DNA of 64,000 nt from contig JANQQF010000125.1 in NCBI GenBank assembly GCA_028285035.1, positions 1-64,000 on the forward strand. The letters are read 5' to 3'. Below, piece after piece: positions 24,273 to 34,500 of this stretch. The notes under the pieces were generated by a model. The model ran no database searches. It was not told the origin of the DNA and saw only the letters and a list, made by a program, of their open reading frames with translations. A program made the translations under genes and the position numbers. The first letter of the stretch is position 1. Each line of letters opens with the position of its first letter. The DNA comes from Phycisphaerae bacterium. Its GTDB lineage: Bacteria > Chloroflexota > Anaerolineae > 4572-78 > J111.

Positions 24273-25118
24273 ATGCTCATTGAATTAGCCATTGGTGATG
24301 CGTATGGAGCCGGGTTCGAGTACGCCGACCCTACGCTTGTACAACAAGAAAATAATCTGTCCCGCTACATCCAACACCCTTATCATAATATTGCGCCGGG
24401 TGCTTACACCGATGACACCCAAATGAGTTTGGCGATTGCAGAGGTAATTGTTTCGGGGAAGCCTTGGACCCCAGAGGTCTTGGCAGATCAATTCGTCCTC
24501 GCCTTCAATCGCGATCCTAGACCAGGATATGCCGGTGGCTTCTACAAATTTTTGCGAAGTGTGACTGATGGACAAGACTTTTTAGCTCGAATCAAGCCAG
24601 ACAGCGATAAAAGCGGGGCAGCTATGCGGGCAGCCCCACTTGGAATTTATCAGTCGATTGAGGAAATCATCGAGGTGAGCAAAATTCAGGCTGCGGTCAC
24701 CCACAACACACCCAATGGAATTAATGCAGCGATTGCAGCTGCTTTAATCGTTCACTACTTCCTCTACAAACGTGGCCGAAAACGAGATTTGGGGACATTT
24801 ATCGAAACGTATGTCGAGGGCAACTGGGCAAAGCCTTGGGAAGGGAAAGTTGGGGCGAAGGGATGGATGAGTGTGCGGGCGACTCTAACAGCCTTGATCC
24901 AAAGTCACTCAATGACTGAATTGTTACGAACCAGCATTGCTTTTACAGGTGATGTCGATACGGTAGCTACAATTGCCTTAGCCGCTGGGGCGCACGCCGA
25001 TGAAATTGACCAAGATTTACCGACGCATTTTTATGATGGTTTGGAACGAGGTCAATATGGATATGATTATTTAAAAAATTTGGATCGCCAACTATTAAGC
25101 AAAATATCGAAGGCTTGA
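24273..25118 (+). CDS. ADP-ribosylglycohydrolase (DraG/ARH family)
   Basis: The product has 281 residues. The family's metal- and ADP-ribose-binding motifs are present: IGDAYGAGFEYADP at the start, YTDDTQMSLAIAEVI (Asp47-Asp48 of the two-magnesium site), SGAAMRAAPLG, THNTPNGINAAIAA, and FTGDVDTVATIALA near residue 230. It should remove ADP-ribose from a protein, nucleic acid or small molecule in the cytoplasm. The N-terminus is short: most relatives have a few residues before the GDAxG motif, and an in-frame TGA lies two codons upstream of the ATG. GAGG precedes the ATG. One base separates its stop from the next gene, so it is in an operon with the acetyltransferase. Confidence 0.85.
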   Translation: MLIELAIGDAYGAGFEYADPTLVQQENNLSRYIQHPYHNIAPGAYTDDTQMSLAIAEVIVSGKPWTPEVLADQFVLAFNRDPRPGYAGGFYKFLRSVTDGQDFLARIKPDSDKSGAAMRAAPLGIYQSIEEIIEVSKIQAAVTHNTPNGINAAIAAALIVHYFLYKRGRKRDLGTFIETYVEGNWAKPWEGKVGAKGWMSVRATLTALIQSHSMTELLRTSIAFTGDVDTVATIALAAGAHADEIDQDLPTHFYDGLERGQYGYDYLKNLDRQLLSKISKA

Positions 25119-25119
25119 A

Positions 25120-25629
25120 ATGAACATCACTGTACGTCATACCGAACCGAGCGACTATGAAGCAGTCCATCGCATTCTTAGTACACCAAGGGCTATTGAG
25201 GGAACGCTACAAATGCCATTTCCCTCAGCCGAGCAATGGCGCAAAAAACTCGCGGAGCCACCACCAGGTCTAACCAGTTTGGTGGCCTGCGTTGACGATG
25301 AAGTCGTAGGTCAATTGGGCTTGCACACCTTCCCTGGCCGACCACGCCGAAAGCACGTTGGCGAAATCGGGATGTCTGTGCACGATGACTGGCAGGGCAA
25401 AGGCGTAGGCAGTGCCTTGATGCAAGCAGCCCTTGACTTGGCCGACAATTGGCTCAATTTAACCCGACTTGAGCTAACTGTTTTTGTTGACAATGCCCCA
25501 GCCCTAGGGTTATACAAAAAGTTTGGATTCACAATTGAGGGCACCTTGGTCGACTATGCCTTCCGGAATGGTCATTATATCGATGCTTATACAATGGCCC
25601 GCTTGAGAGATCGCTTGTCCAAAGAATAG
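25120..25629 (+). CDS. yhhY: GNAT acetyltransferase, YhhY-like
   Basis: The product has 169 residues and resembles E. coli YhhY along its whole length as I remember it. Shared stretches are VRHTEPSDYEAVHRI, TLQMPFPSAEQW, LVACVDDEVVGQLGL, the RPRRKHVGEIGMSV segment, the acetyl-CoA loop QGKGVGSALM, and LTVFVDNAPALGLYKKFGF. YhhY has been described as an N-acetyltransferase of amino acids. The start is one base after the stop of the ADP-ribosylglycohydrolase gene, so the two are co-translated. A joint role in handling modified small molecules is possible but is only inferred from the layout. Confidence 0.8.
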   Translation: MNITVRHTEPSDYEAVHRILSTPRAIEGTLQMPFPSAEQWRKKLAEPPPGLTSLVACVDDEVVGQLGLHTFPGRPRRKHVGEIGMSVHDDWQGKGVGSALMQAALDLADNWLNLTRLELTVFVDNAPALGLYKKFGFTIEGTLVDYAFRNGHYIDAYTMARLRDRLSKE

Positions 25630-25639
25630 TCCCCGATCA

Positions 25640-26017
25640 TTACAACAAAGACAACAACCCTAAGTGAACTCCCCCAAGCAAAGCCCCACCAAAAATCCAT
25701 AGTCGAGAGAAGCCGTTGTTAAATTTAATTTTTGGATGATTTCGTAGTAGCCAATGCACCCCCGCGTGAGCCATCAAGAAGATATCAAAACCAACTTGAA
25801 ATGGGATAGATTGAATGTTCCAGATAATGATTACGAATAAGGGGATGTGTAAGGCTGTAAAAACTCGATAGGCGGTTTCGTCGTTTAATGGGGTGAAAGC
25901 AAAGAAGAAGCGCCACTCGTGCTGATAAATGGCATCCATCTCGTGACCAATAACTAAAAAAGCCACATTGATGATGAAAAGTAGATCGATAAAGGTTGTA
26001 TCAACTAAGTTTGTCAT
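25640..26017 (-). CDS. DUF6713-like membrane protein
   Basis: This gene encodes 125 residues in four hydrophobic segments: FIDLLFIINVAFLVI, FTALHIPLFVIIIWNI, VGFDIFLMAHAGVHWLL and LWIFGGALLGGVHLGLLSLL. The GHEMDAIYQHEWRFF motif after the first helix, with its conserved His-Glu-Met-Asp and Glu-Trp-Arg, is what I associate with DUF6713 proteins. The function is unknown; the histidines near the membrane face could bind a metal. GAGGAG sits 6 bases before the ATG. It is convergent with the acetyltransferase gene (10 bases between stops) and divergent from the Amt-kinase gene. Confidence 0.6.
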   Translation of the reverse strand: MTNLVDTTFIDLLFIINVAFLVIGHEMDAIYQHEWRFFFAFTPLNDETAYRVFTALHIPLFVIIIWNIQSIPFQVGFDIFLMAHAGVHWLLRNHPKIKFNNGFSRLWIFGGALLGGVHLGLLSLL

Positions 26018-26254
26018 AGGGTTCTCCTCAATTATCTGCTTGATAACTTGAAATAGTCAGGTCATCCAAAACCAGAATACTAGTTATAGACCGCCAAACC
26101 CAGGCATCCTCCTGCCAAAAAGTGCCAAATTAGACGTTATCTCCAAACACCCTCAGAAAATGCTTAAACCTATAGTAATATAAACATTTTCCTGAAAAAT
26201 ACGGGCCAGATTAGGACTTTTGCACGCATTGAAATCACCTCATTATCTGTTATA

Positions 26255-26285
26255 ATTGTAAAACGTACGTACTTTACAATAAATT
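26255..26285 (+). promoter_or_regulatory. 26-base palindromic operator inside a possible promoter
   Basis: ATTGTAAA (26255-26262) and TTTACAAT (26273-26280) are exact inverted copies around ACGTACGTAC. TTGTAA (26256-26261) and TAAATT (26280-26285) stand 18 bases apart as weak -35 and -10 boxes, so a protein on the palindrome would block RNA polymerase. The site is about 150 bases before the Amt-kinase start. It does not match the NtcA (GTA-N8-TAC) or TnrA/GlnR (TGTNA-N7-TNACA) spacing. Confidence 0.5.
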
Positions 26286-26436
26286 CGAACTGTATACCCC
26301 TATCTCTTGGCTAACATCATCCGTCTTACATTTGACCAATGTATGACCTTCAAAGACGGTTCTTAGCTGTATAGCAGGAAATTCACGAGATCATTTTCGT
26401 CTTGCGTGATCGCAGACTACTGATGAGGAAGACGTA

Positions 26437-29400
26437 ATGGAAAAATCAACGGTCGATATTTTATGGGTTCTGGTGAGTGCAGGACTTGTTTTCTTAATGC
26501 AGGCAGGCTTTTTAGCTCTGGAAACGGGTCTAACCCGCAGCAAGAATAATATCAATGTTGCCATAAAAAATCTGACCGACTTTGGTATTTCAATCGTCCT
26601 CTTTTGGGCTTTTGGCTATGCTTTCATGTTTGGCGATACAGCATCAGGTTGGATCGGTACAACCGCATTTGTACCTGATATCGGGCAAGGCAGCGTCTGG
26701 TTTGCTGTCTATTTACTGTTTCAGATAATGTTTTGCGGTACAGCGGTTACGATTTTATCTGGGGCTGTGGCGGAGCGGTTACGCTTTAATGGTTACATAT
26801 TTCTTGCTGTGCTTGTCTCTGGTCTGATTTACCCTGTATTTGGGCACTGGGCTTGGAATGGGATGAATTCAGGTGAAATGTTAGGCTGGCTTGGCGCACG
26901 GGGTTTCGTCGATTTCGCAGGATCAACGGTCGTCCATAGTGTGGGAGGCTGGGTTGGGCTAGCCACCTTATTTGTCATTGGGCCACGGGTTGGCCGTTTT
27001 ACAAAAGGTGCTCCTCCCAAAAGAATTTCTGGATCCAACTTACCATTGGCCAGTGTCGGTGTCATTTTGTTGTGGTTTGGTTGGTTTGGCTTCAATGGAG
27101 GCAGCACGCTCGGCATGACTGATGATGTACCCTCAATTATTACAAACACCATCTTGGCTGGGGCGGGAGGATTAGTTGTAGCCTTAATCATTAGCCGTGT
27201 TATTCATGGGAAAGCTATTACCGATTTGGTTATCAATGGATCCTTAGCAGGATTAGTAGCCGTTACAGCGAGCGCCCACGCTACCAGCTCGCTGGCCGCC
27301 TTAGTTATTGGAGGGATTGGCGGCTTCATAATGGTGATCATTAGCTACCTATTGGAGCGGTTCCATATTGACGATGCAGTTAGCGCCATTCCTGTTCATT
27401 TAGGGGCGGGTATCTGGGGAACACTCGCCGTCGTCATCTTTGGAAACCCAGCCAAATTAGGTACTGGTTTGGGATTCTGGGCTCAACTACAAATTCAAAT
27501 TATCGGCATCGTGGTTTGTTTTGTCTGGGCCTTTGGCGTCACCTACATTCTGCTCAACATCTTCAAACACTTTATACAATTACGTGTGACAAAAGAAGAG
27601 GAAAAAGTCGGCTTAAATATATCGGAGCACGGCGCAAAGACAGAACTGATCGAATTATTTCAGGTGATGGATCAACAATCCCAAACAGGTGATCTTACCC
27701 TACGTGCGCCGGTTGAACCATTTACAGAAGTTGGTCAAATTGCGCAAAGATACAACCAAGTCATGACCGCCCTTGAACAAGCCATTACTCGAACGCAAGC
27801 TATTGTTAGCACTGCGATGGATGGCATCATCACATTTTCTGAGTCAGCGCAAACCATTGTCACCCTAAATCCAGCCGCCGAAAGTATTTTTGGTTATCCT
27901 GCGCCACAACTAGTTGGGCAGCCCGTTAATATCCTCTTGGCTGACAATCATCCAGACAAAAATAAACCCAACCCTATTTCATCATTTGCGCTTGATCGTA
28001 ACGTCGAAATTACTGGGCAACGAGCCGATGGATCAATTTTCCCGATGGAAGTCGTGATTACTGAGGCAAAAGTCGGTGAAGAAACCTTTTATACGGGCAC
28101 TTTTCGTGACATCACTGAACGTAAACAGGCTCGAAATGAGCTTGAGAGGGCACGCGACTCAGCGGAGGCGGCCAATCGCTCTAAAAGTGTTTTCTTGGCC
28201 AATATGAGCCATGAACTTCGAACCCCGTTAAATGCTATTATTGGTTACAGTGAGATGTTACAGGAAGAGGCCGAAGAAGTTGGCGAAACTACCCTAGTCA
28301 ATGATTTGAGCAAGATAAACGGGGCAGGTAAACATCTTCTCACCTTGATAGATGATGTTCTGGATATTTCCAAAATTGAAGCGGGTAAAATGGATTTGTA
28401 TATCGAAGCTTTTGATGTGCAAGCCATGGTTGATGATGTCATATTCACGATTCAACCGCTGATCGAACAAAACCGAAACAAATTCCAATTAAATTGTGAT
28501 GACAATCTTGGGGATATTAAGGCTGATTTAACCAGAGTACGTCAAGTTTTATTCAACTTGTTAAGCAATGCCTGTAAGTTTACCGAGGATGGTCTCATTG
28601 AATTGACCGTTGAACGACAGCCCATGCCAGAGGCAGAATTAATGGATAATAGACAGGATGAGCAACCTGTTACAGAGAGAGTCATCTTTCGTATTTCTGA
28701 TAATGGAATTGGTATTGGCCCTGACCAAATTGATAACCTATTCCAGCAATTTACGCAAGCTGATACCTCAACCACCCGTAAGTATGGTGGCACGGGGCTT
28801 GGTTTGGCAATTAGTCGCCACTTCTGTCAAATGATGGGCGGGGACATCGCGGTTGAAAGTGAACTTGGACAGGGGTCAACGTTTATCGTATGGTTACCTA
28901 CTGAAGTGTCTCTCCCCGATGAGCAAGCAAGATCAACCACAATCTTTGGCACAATAGACCCCACAGAGTTACCTAGTCTTTCTTCTGCCACAGATACTAT
29001 TCTCGTCATTGATGATAATCCTCAAGTTCAGGAATTAATGCAACGCTTTTTAACCAAAGAAGGGTTTCAGGTCTTGATTGCGGCAAATGGCGAGGAAGGG
29101 TTGGCGTTGGCTCGTGAATATCAGCCAAATGTCATTACTTTAGATGTGATGATGCCAAAGATGGATGGATGGTCGGTTTTGACGGCCTTAAAAGCGGATC
29201 CGAGTTTAGCTGATATTCCAGTCATCATGCTAACCATTGTTAATGAAAAAAATATCGGATACTCGCTTGGAGCGTCAGATTATTTATTCAAACCAATCCA
29301 ACGGCATCGATTAATTTCAGTCTTGAATAAATATCGATGTGTTAATTCCACATGCCAAGTCTTAGTTATTGAAGATGATCAAACGACACGTGAGTTGACC

Positions 29401-29751
29401 AAACGTCTTTTAGAGAAGGAAGAGTTAACTGTAATTGAGGCTGAAAATGGGGAGATTGCGCTACAAACCTTGAAACGAAATTGTCCCGATGTTATCCTGC
29501 TTGATTTAATGATGCCTGAAATGGATGGCTTCGAATTTATCTCACACGTGCAACAGCATCCGCAGTGGTCTAAAATTCCAGTGATTGTTGTTACGGCAAT
29601 GACTTTAACGAATGAAGAACGTGCTCGCCTCAATGGCTCGGTAGAACAAATCATGCGTAAGGGAACTTACAGTCGTGATGAGTTGCTCAAAGAGGTACAC
29701 CGCCTAATTTCCGAAAATATACCTTCAGTTCAAACTGAAGCCTCAGGTTGA
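26437..29751 (+). CDS. Ammonium transporter fused to hybrid histidine kinase
   Basis: The product has 1104 residues. Residues 1-385 are a complete Amt domain with eleven helices and both pore histidines (FAGSTVVHSVGG and AIPVHLGAGIWG). A HAMP-like linker, a PAS domain (about 455-570), HisKA ([15 protein letters not shown], His592), HATPase (about 700-820) and two receivers (Asp903 in TLDVMMPKMDG, Asp1023 in LLDLMMPEMDG) follow. Amt-sensor kinases couple ammonium binding or passage to signalling, so this protein should report external ammonium. Double receivers suggest a phosphorelay or feedback. GAGGAAG lies before the ATG. It heads a five-gene same-strand cluster ending in a receiver-phosphatase. 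The palindrome at 26255-26280 may control it. Confidence 0.9.
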   Translation: MEKSTVDILWVLVSAGLVFLMQAGFLALETGLTRSKNNINVAIKNLTDFGISIVLFWAFGYAFMFGDTASGWIGTTAFVPDIGQGSVWFAVYLLFQIMFCGTAVTILSGAVAERLRFNGYIFLAVLVSGLIYPVFGHWAWNGMNSGEMLGWLGARGFVDFAGSTVVHSVGGWVGLATLFVIGPRVGRFTKGAPPKRISGSNLPLASVGVILLWFGWFGFNGGSTLGMTDDVPSIITNTILAGAGGLVVALIISRVIHGKAITDLVINGSLAGLVAVTASAHATSSLAALVIGGIGGFIMVIISYLLERFHIDDAVSAIPVHLGAGIWGTLAVVIFGNPAKLGTGLGFWAQLQIQIIGIVVCFVWAFGVTYILLNIFKHFIQLRVTKEEEKVGLNISEHGAKTELIELFQVMDQQSQTGDLTLRAPVEPFTEVGQIAQRYNQVMTALEQAITRTQAIVSTAMDGIITFSESAQTIVTLNPAAESIFGYPAPQLVGQPVNILLADNHPDKNKPNPISSFALDRNVEITGQRADGSIFPMEVVITEAKVGEETFYTGTFRDITERKQARNELERARDSAEAANRSKSVFLANMSHELRTPLNAIIGYSEMLQEEAEEVGETTLVNDLSKINGAGKHLLTLIDDVLDISKIEAGKMDLYIEAFDVQAMVDDVIFTIQPLIEQNRNKFQLNCDDNLGDIKADLTRVRQVLFNLLSNACKFTEDGLIELTVERQPMPEAELMDNRQDEQPVTERVIFRISDNGIGIGPDQIDNLFQQFTQADTSTTRKYGGTGLGLAISRHFCQMMGGDIAVESELGQGSTFIVWLPTEVSLPDEQARSTTIFGTIDPTELPSLSSATDTILVIDDNPQVQELMQRFLTKEGFQVLIAANGEEGLALAREYQPNVITLDVMMPKMDGWSVLTALKADPSLADIPVIMLTIVNEKNIGYSLGASDYLFKPIQRHRLISVLNKYRCVNSTCQVLVIEDDQTTRELTKRLLEKEELTVIEAENGEIALQTLKRNCPDVILLDLMMPEMDGFEFISHVQQHPQWSKIPVIVVTAMTLTNEERARLNGSVEQIMRKGTYSRDELLKEVHRLISENIPSVQTEASG

Positions 29752-29774
29752 GTCCTCAGCTTGAGGCCTCAAGC
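29723..29774. repeat. Palindromic word repeats across the stop codon
   Basis: CTTCAGTT and AACTGAAG (29723-29740) pair around 2 bases, and GCTTGAGGCCTCAAGC (29759-29774) is a perfect 16-base palindrome. The words CCTCAG-TTGAG repeat between them. The block straddles the TGA of the Amt-kinase gene (29749-29751), so its first part encodes the last residues of that protein. Confidence 0.65.
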
Positions 29775-29798
29775 TTAAGCCATCATAAGGGAGAAACT

Positions 29799-31454
29799 AT
29801 GTCTTTTGACAAAAACAAGCTTCATCCTGCTGTTCTTGATCTGCAAAGCGATTTTCGGCGAAACAAAATAACCCGTCGTGAATTTCTGCGTTTTGCAACC
29901 CTACTTGGAACGTCTGTTGCTACCGCCAGCGTTCTGGCTGGCTGTAGCCCTATTTTGCCAGATATAGCCACACCTGGTACCACTGGACAAGGCATGATTA
30001 AACGTGGGGGCACGATAACGATTGGTTCGGCAGTGCAAGCCCTAGTCCATCCAGCCCAACTGTCCTGGCTTGAGCAAGCCAATCAGTTACGCCAAGTCGG
30101 CGAGTATTTAACAGAAACCGGCGCGGATAACATTACCAGACCCTGGCTTTTGGAAGGGTGGTCGGCAGATGAAGATGTGAAGACGTGGACGTTGACTTTA
30201 CGAAAAGGGATCAAGTTTAATAATGGGGCTGATTTGACCGCAGATGATGTTATTTTCAGCATTGAACAGTGGCTCAATCCAGACATGGGATCATCCATGG
30301 CGACCTTGATGTCATATTTAGACTTTACCAATGTCGAGCGAGTGGATGACTACACCATTCGATTATACTTGAATGAGGCACAAATCGGTGTGCCAGAACA
30401 CCTCTTCCATTACCCTGGCATGATTTTACCTCGCACCTTTGAAGGCGATTTTCTCAAACAACCTATCGGCACCGGACCATTCTTGTTAGATGAGTATAGA
30501 GAAGGTGAGCGCATCTCATTTCGGCGCCGTGAAGATTACTGGCGCATGGGCGAGGATCAACAGCCATTACCCTATCTAGACGGAGTTACCTATCTCGATT
30601 TAAGAGTTGACGACCGCATTGCTGCGATGGAAGGGCAAAAAATCGATAGCCTGTACAGCCCAACGATTAGTGATTTGGAACGGTTAGAAAATGTGCCGGG
30701 TTTGACGGTTTATACAGTGCCAACCTCCAGGGTTTTGGTTATTCGAATGCGTACAGACATTGAGCCATGGAATGATGAACGCGTCCGATTGGCCTTAAAG
30801 TTGTGTCAAGACCGAGCGGAAATATTACGCCGCTCATTTGGGGAAGGACGTGGTGATGTAGCAATCGATGCCCATATCGCGCCAATTCATCCCGCCTACT
30901 GTGAAAAACCGATCCCAGAGTATGATCTAGAGCGGGCACGTGCCCTTCTCGCCGAAGCAGGCTATCCAGATGGCTTACAGGTGACGCTAACGACCAAAAA
31001 TGATCAAGGTGAACCAGAAATGGCTGAAGCCTTGCGAGAGTTAGCTGCCCCTGCCGGATTTGATATTGATCTAAATATCGTTGAACCCTCAAAATATTGG
31101 GAGCAATGGACCGAAGTCAGTCTGGGAATTACAACATGGGCACATCGCCCCATCAGCACAATGATGCTTTCTTTAGCATACACGGCAGATGACGAAGGCA
31201 ACCCTGTGGCCTGGAATGAAACGCGTTGGGTCGATGAAGAATTTATCACATTGTTGCGTCAAGCTGAAAGACTACTTGATGTGGAGGAACGTCGCCAAAT
31301 TATGTGTCAAATGGAAGATATTATGCAGGAGCGTGGCCCCATTGGAATAAGTTTCTGGCGACAAGGTTTAAATATTACGCGTTCTGAATTTAAGGGTATC
31401 GAAGCCCATCCAAGTAGTTATGATATACTTTACAACGTCTGGAAGGATGCTTAA
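29799..31454 (+). CDS. Tat-exported lipoprotein, family 5 solute-binding protein
   Basis: The product has 551 residues. The signal has a twin-arginine motif (ITRREFLRFATLLG) and then a lipobox (SVLAGC), so it is a folded-export lipoprotein at the outer face of the membrane. The body is an SBP_bac_5 (peptide/nickel/oligosaccharide) domain: LRKGIKFNNGADLTADDVIF, PIGTGPFLLDEYREGE and AEAGYPDGLQVTLTTKN are typical. No permease or ATPase genes are nearby. Instead it lies between two sensor kinases, which suggests that it presents a ligand to a sensor and not, or not only, to a transporter. ATG at 29799 follows AAGGGAG; the ATG at 29748 has no such site and lies in the repeat. Confidence 0.85.
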   Translation: MSFDKNKLHPAVLDLQSDFRRNKITRREFLRFATLLGTSVATASVLAGCSPILPDIATPGTTGQGMIKRGGTITIGSAVQALVHPAQLSWLEQANQLRQVGEYLTETGADNITRPWLLEGWSADEDVKTWTLTLRKGIKFNNGADLTADDVIFSIEQWLNPDMGSSMATLMSYLDFTNVERVDDYTIRLYLNEAQIGVPEHLFHYPGMILPRTFEGDFLKQPIGTGPFLLDEYREGERISFRRREDYWRMGEDQQPLPYLDGVTYLDLRVDDRIAAMEGQKIDSLYSPTISDLERLENVPGLTVYTVPTSRVLVIRMRTDIEPWNDERVRLALKLCQDRAEILRRSFGEGRGDVAIDAHIAPIHPAYCEKPIPEYDLERARALLAEAGYPDGLQVTLTTKNDQGEPEMAEALRELAAPAGFDIDLNIVEPSKYWEQWTEVSLGITTWAHRPISTMMLSLAYTADDEGNPVAWNETRWVDEEFITLLRQAERLLDVEERRQIMCQMEDIMQERGPIGISFWRQGLNITRSEFKGIEAHPSSYDILYNVWKDA

Positions 31455-31502
31455 CATCTGTTTTAATGCTAACCAGAATTTATTATTTTATTCAAAATTT
31501 AT

Positions 31503-34500
31503 ATGGCTAATCTGAAGGAGTCCCCCAGGCCTACAACTGAAGATCTAATGGTCAACGCGCTACGGGCCACGACCGTTTACTTTGGGGTTGCCGTCATAGC
31601 ATTCTTTGTGGAGCTTTATCTTGCTTTACAAGGTTTAGGTTGGGAGATGTATGTCGTCACTGGCATTGGGGCTGGGTTAGTTTGTGTGACATGGATTAGC
31701 ATAAAACTCATCCAACAGCATCGTATCCGCCTTGGTATTCGTTTGATTATCATCGCCTCACTGATCTCCGTTTTAACCGCTCCTTTTTTAATTATCGGCC
31801 TTGGACTTATGCTTGGGTTGGGAACTGTGTTGGTGGTTCTGACCCTATCTTCTCAAACATTGCCATTTCAGGAAGCAAATCGGTTCCTGGTAACGAGTTT
31901 AGGGGTAGCGATCATTGCTGGGGCCATCGATCTTTGGCTTGATTGGTTTACGCTTTACCAACGGCTTGACGTTCCTTTATTTCAATTTGCAATGGCTGCG
32001 TTTGGTAGCCTCATGATTTTGATTTATGGATTACTAATTATTCGGCAGTTTAATGCTTATCCATTATTGACCAAACTATTGGTTATCTTTCTCTGCGCAT
32101 CACTCATTCCGGTCGGCTTGTTATCTTTATTCAATGCCCAAAATACTCGAACAGCTCTGATAAACAGTGCCAACCAAGCATTGTTCGCCGCTGCTTCACA
32201 ATCTGCTGATACTATCGATACCTTTATCGAAACAAATTTGGACAACGTCCGTACCGAAGCTCAAATTCCGGTATTTGTTCGATATCTACTCCTGTCGCCT
32301 CCCCAACGCTTTGATAGTCCGGAAGAAACAGAAGTGACCGCGATACTCAAAGCGTTACGACAACGTGATAGACTCTTTATCTCTTCTTATGCGTTATTGG
32401 ATACCAATGGAATAAATGTTATAGACACGGTTGGCAGCCAAATTAATCAGGATGAGTCATCGTTTGACTACTATAAGATAGCCTTAAGATCGGGGCTACC
32501 GTACGTCTCTCCCATACAATTTGCGCCATCCGGGCAGGCTTATTTTTATTTTAGCAGCCCAATTCGATCTAATTCTCGAAGCGGCACTGTCGGTGTTTTA
32601 CGGGTAAGATATAGCGTTGCCGTTCTCCAGCAACTCATTGTGCACAATAATGAGTTAGCGGGACCTAACTCATTCGCCATCTTATTGGATGAAAATCGTA
32701 TCAGATTGGCACACGGTCAAGCGCCTAATTTAAGATTCAAGTCGGTTATGCCGCTCAACTCAGATGTGATTCAAGATTTACAAGCAAATCGCCGACTCCC
32801 TATCCAACCTGAGAGTGAGTTAGCTACTGAAATCCCAGATTTTGAGGAGGGCTTAAACAATTTACCAGAGTCCCCATTCTTTACAAGTAGTCTAATGACA
32901 TCCCAAGGTGAGCTTAATTCTGTGGCAGCGGATACTTTAGAAAACCAGTCTTGGATTGTTGCTTTTGCTCAACCGCAAAGCATTTTCTTGAATCCGGTTC
33001 AAGAACAGATACGCTCAATCTTATTCTTAGCCATCGCAATCTCAGGAATTGCAATCATCTTCGCTTATATTATTGCCCAATTGTTAGCAGCCCCACTTCT
33101 ACACTTAACTGAAGTTGTCACGCATTTTTCGGAGGGTCATCTGGCAGCAAGAAGTTCAATCAAGACCGAAGATGAAGTTGGTATCTTGGGCCGTAGCTTT
33201 AATAAAATGGCAGAGCAGGTCAGCAATCTGTTAAACAATTTAGAAGAGCGAAAAACAGCTCTGGAAAATGAGGTCATTGTTAGAAAACAAGCCGAGGCTG
33301 ACTTAGCACAACATCGCGATCAATTAGAAGTTCAGGTCGAGCAACGGACCCAAGAATTAACAAATAGTTATCAGCAGTTACAAATCGAAGTTCAAGAGCG
33401 GCAACGGATTGAGGAACAAATCCGCCAAAGAAATGCGTATTTAGCTGCCTTACACGACACGACATTGGGGCTGGTAAGTCGGCTAGATTTAAATGAGTTA
33501 CTTGAGGATATTATTTCACGAGCGGGCCAACTATTAGAAACAAATCACGGCTTTATCTATCTACAGAATGATGATAATTGGCTAACGCTTAACGTGGCGA
33601 TGGGTGTATTTGCAGTAAACCGAGGCAAGAGTATCAGCAAAGGCGAGGGGCTTGCTGGCACGGTCTGGGAGATGGAAATGCCTTTGACCGTTGATGATTA
33701 CTATGCCTGGCCAGGACGAATAACAACACCTCAGTATAACGACATTCAAACTGCTACTGCATTTCCTCTAAAATCAGGTGAACAAATAAGAGGCGTCATT
33801 GGTTTGGCTCATCTTATCGACGCTCAACGCGCCTTTCAAGATGATGAGATAGAGCTATTACAACAGTTCGCGGAACTAGCCTCAATTGCCCTTGACAACG
33901 CTCAGCTTTATGCTGCCGCGCAACAAGAAATTGTGCAACATAAGCTCACCCAAACCGCATTAGAAAAAGCGAGAGATGAGGCTGAGGAAGCTAATCGAGC
34001 AAAAAGTGCGTTTCTGGCCAACATCACCCACGAACTACGTACACCGCTTAACGCCATTATTGGCTATAGCGAAATGCTTCAAGAAGATGCAACTGAATTC
34101 GGTTACACAAACCTAACGTCTGATTTACAAAAAATTTGGCTTGCTGGTGATCATTTGTTAACAATCATCAATGATTTATTAGATTTATCAAAAATTGAAG
34201 CAGGCAAAATGGATCTTTATCTCGAGACATTTGAGTTAACTCAATTGATTGAAGATCTTCTGCCCACCATTGAACCTCTGATCAAAAAGAACAAAAATGA
34301 TTTTAAAATTCATTTTGATCAAAATCTAGGGTTAATGTACTCCGACCCACTTAAATTACGACAAATTTTGATAAATTTGTTAAGCAATGCGGCCAAATTC
34401 ACCCAGGGTGGTAAAATTTCGTTAAATGTATCTCATCATTTCTCCCTTGATACCGATCAGATTGAAAATTGGTTATCGGGGGGGATAGAAAGCTTCACCA

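Noticed and set aside
26255..26280. NtcA or TnrA/GlnR nitrogen-regulator site upstream of the Amt-kinase
   Set aside because: Neither GTA-N8-TAC nor TGTNA-N7-TNACA fits the spacing.
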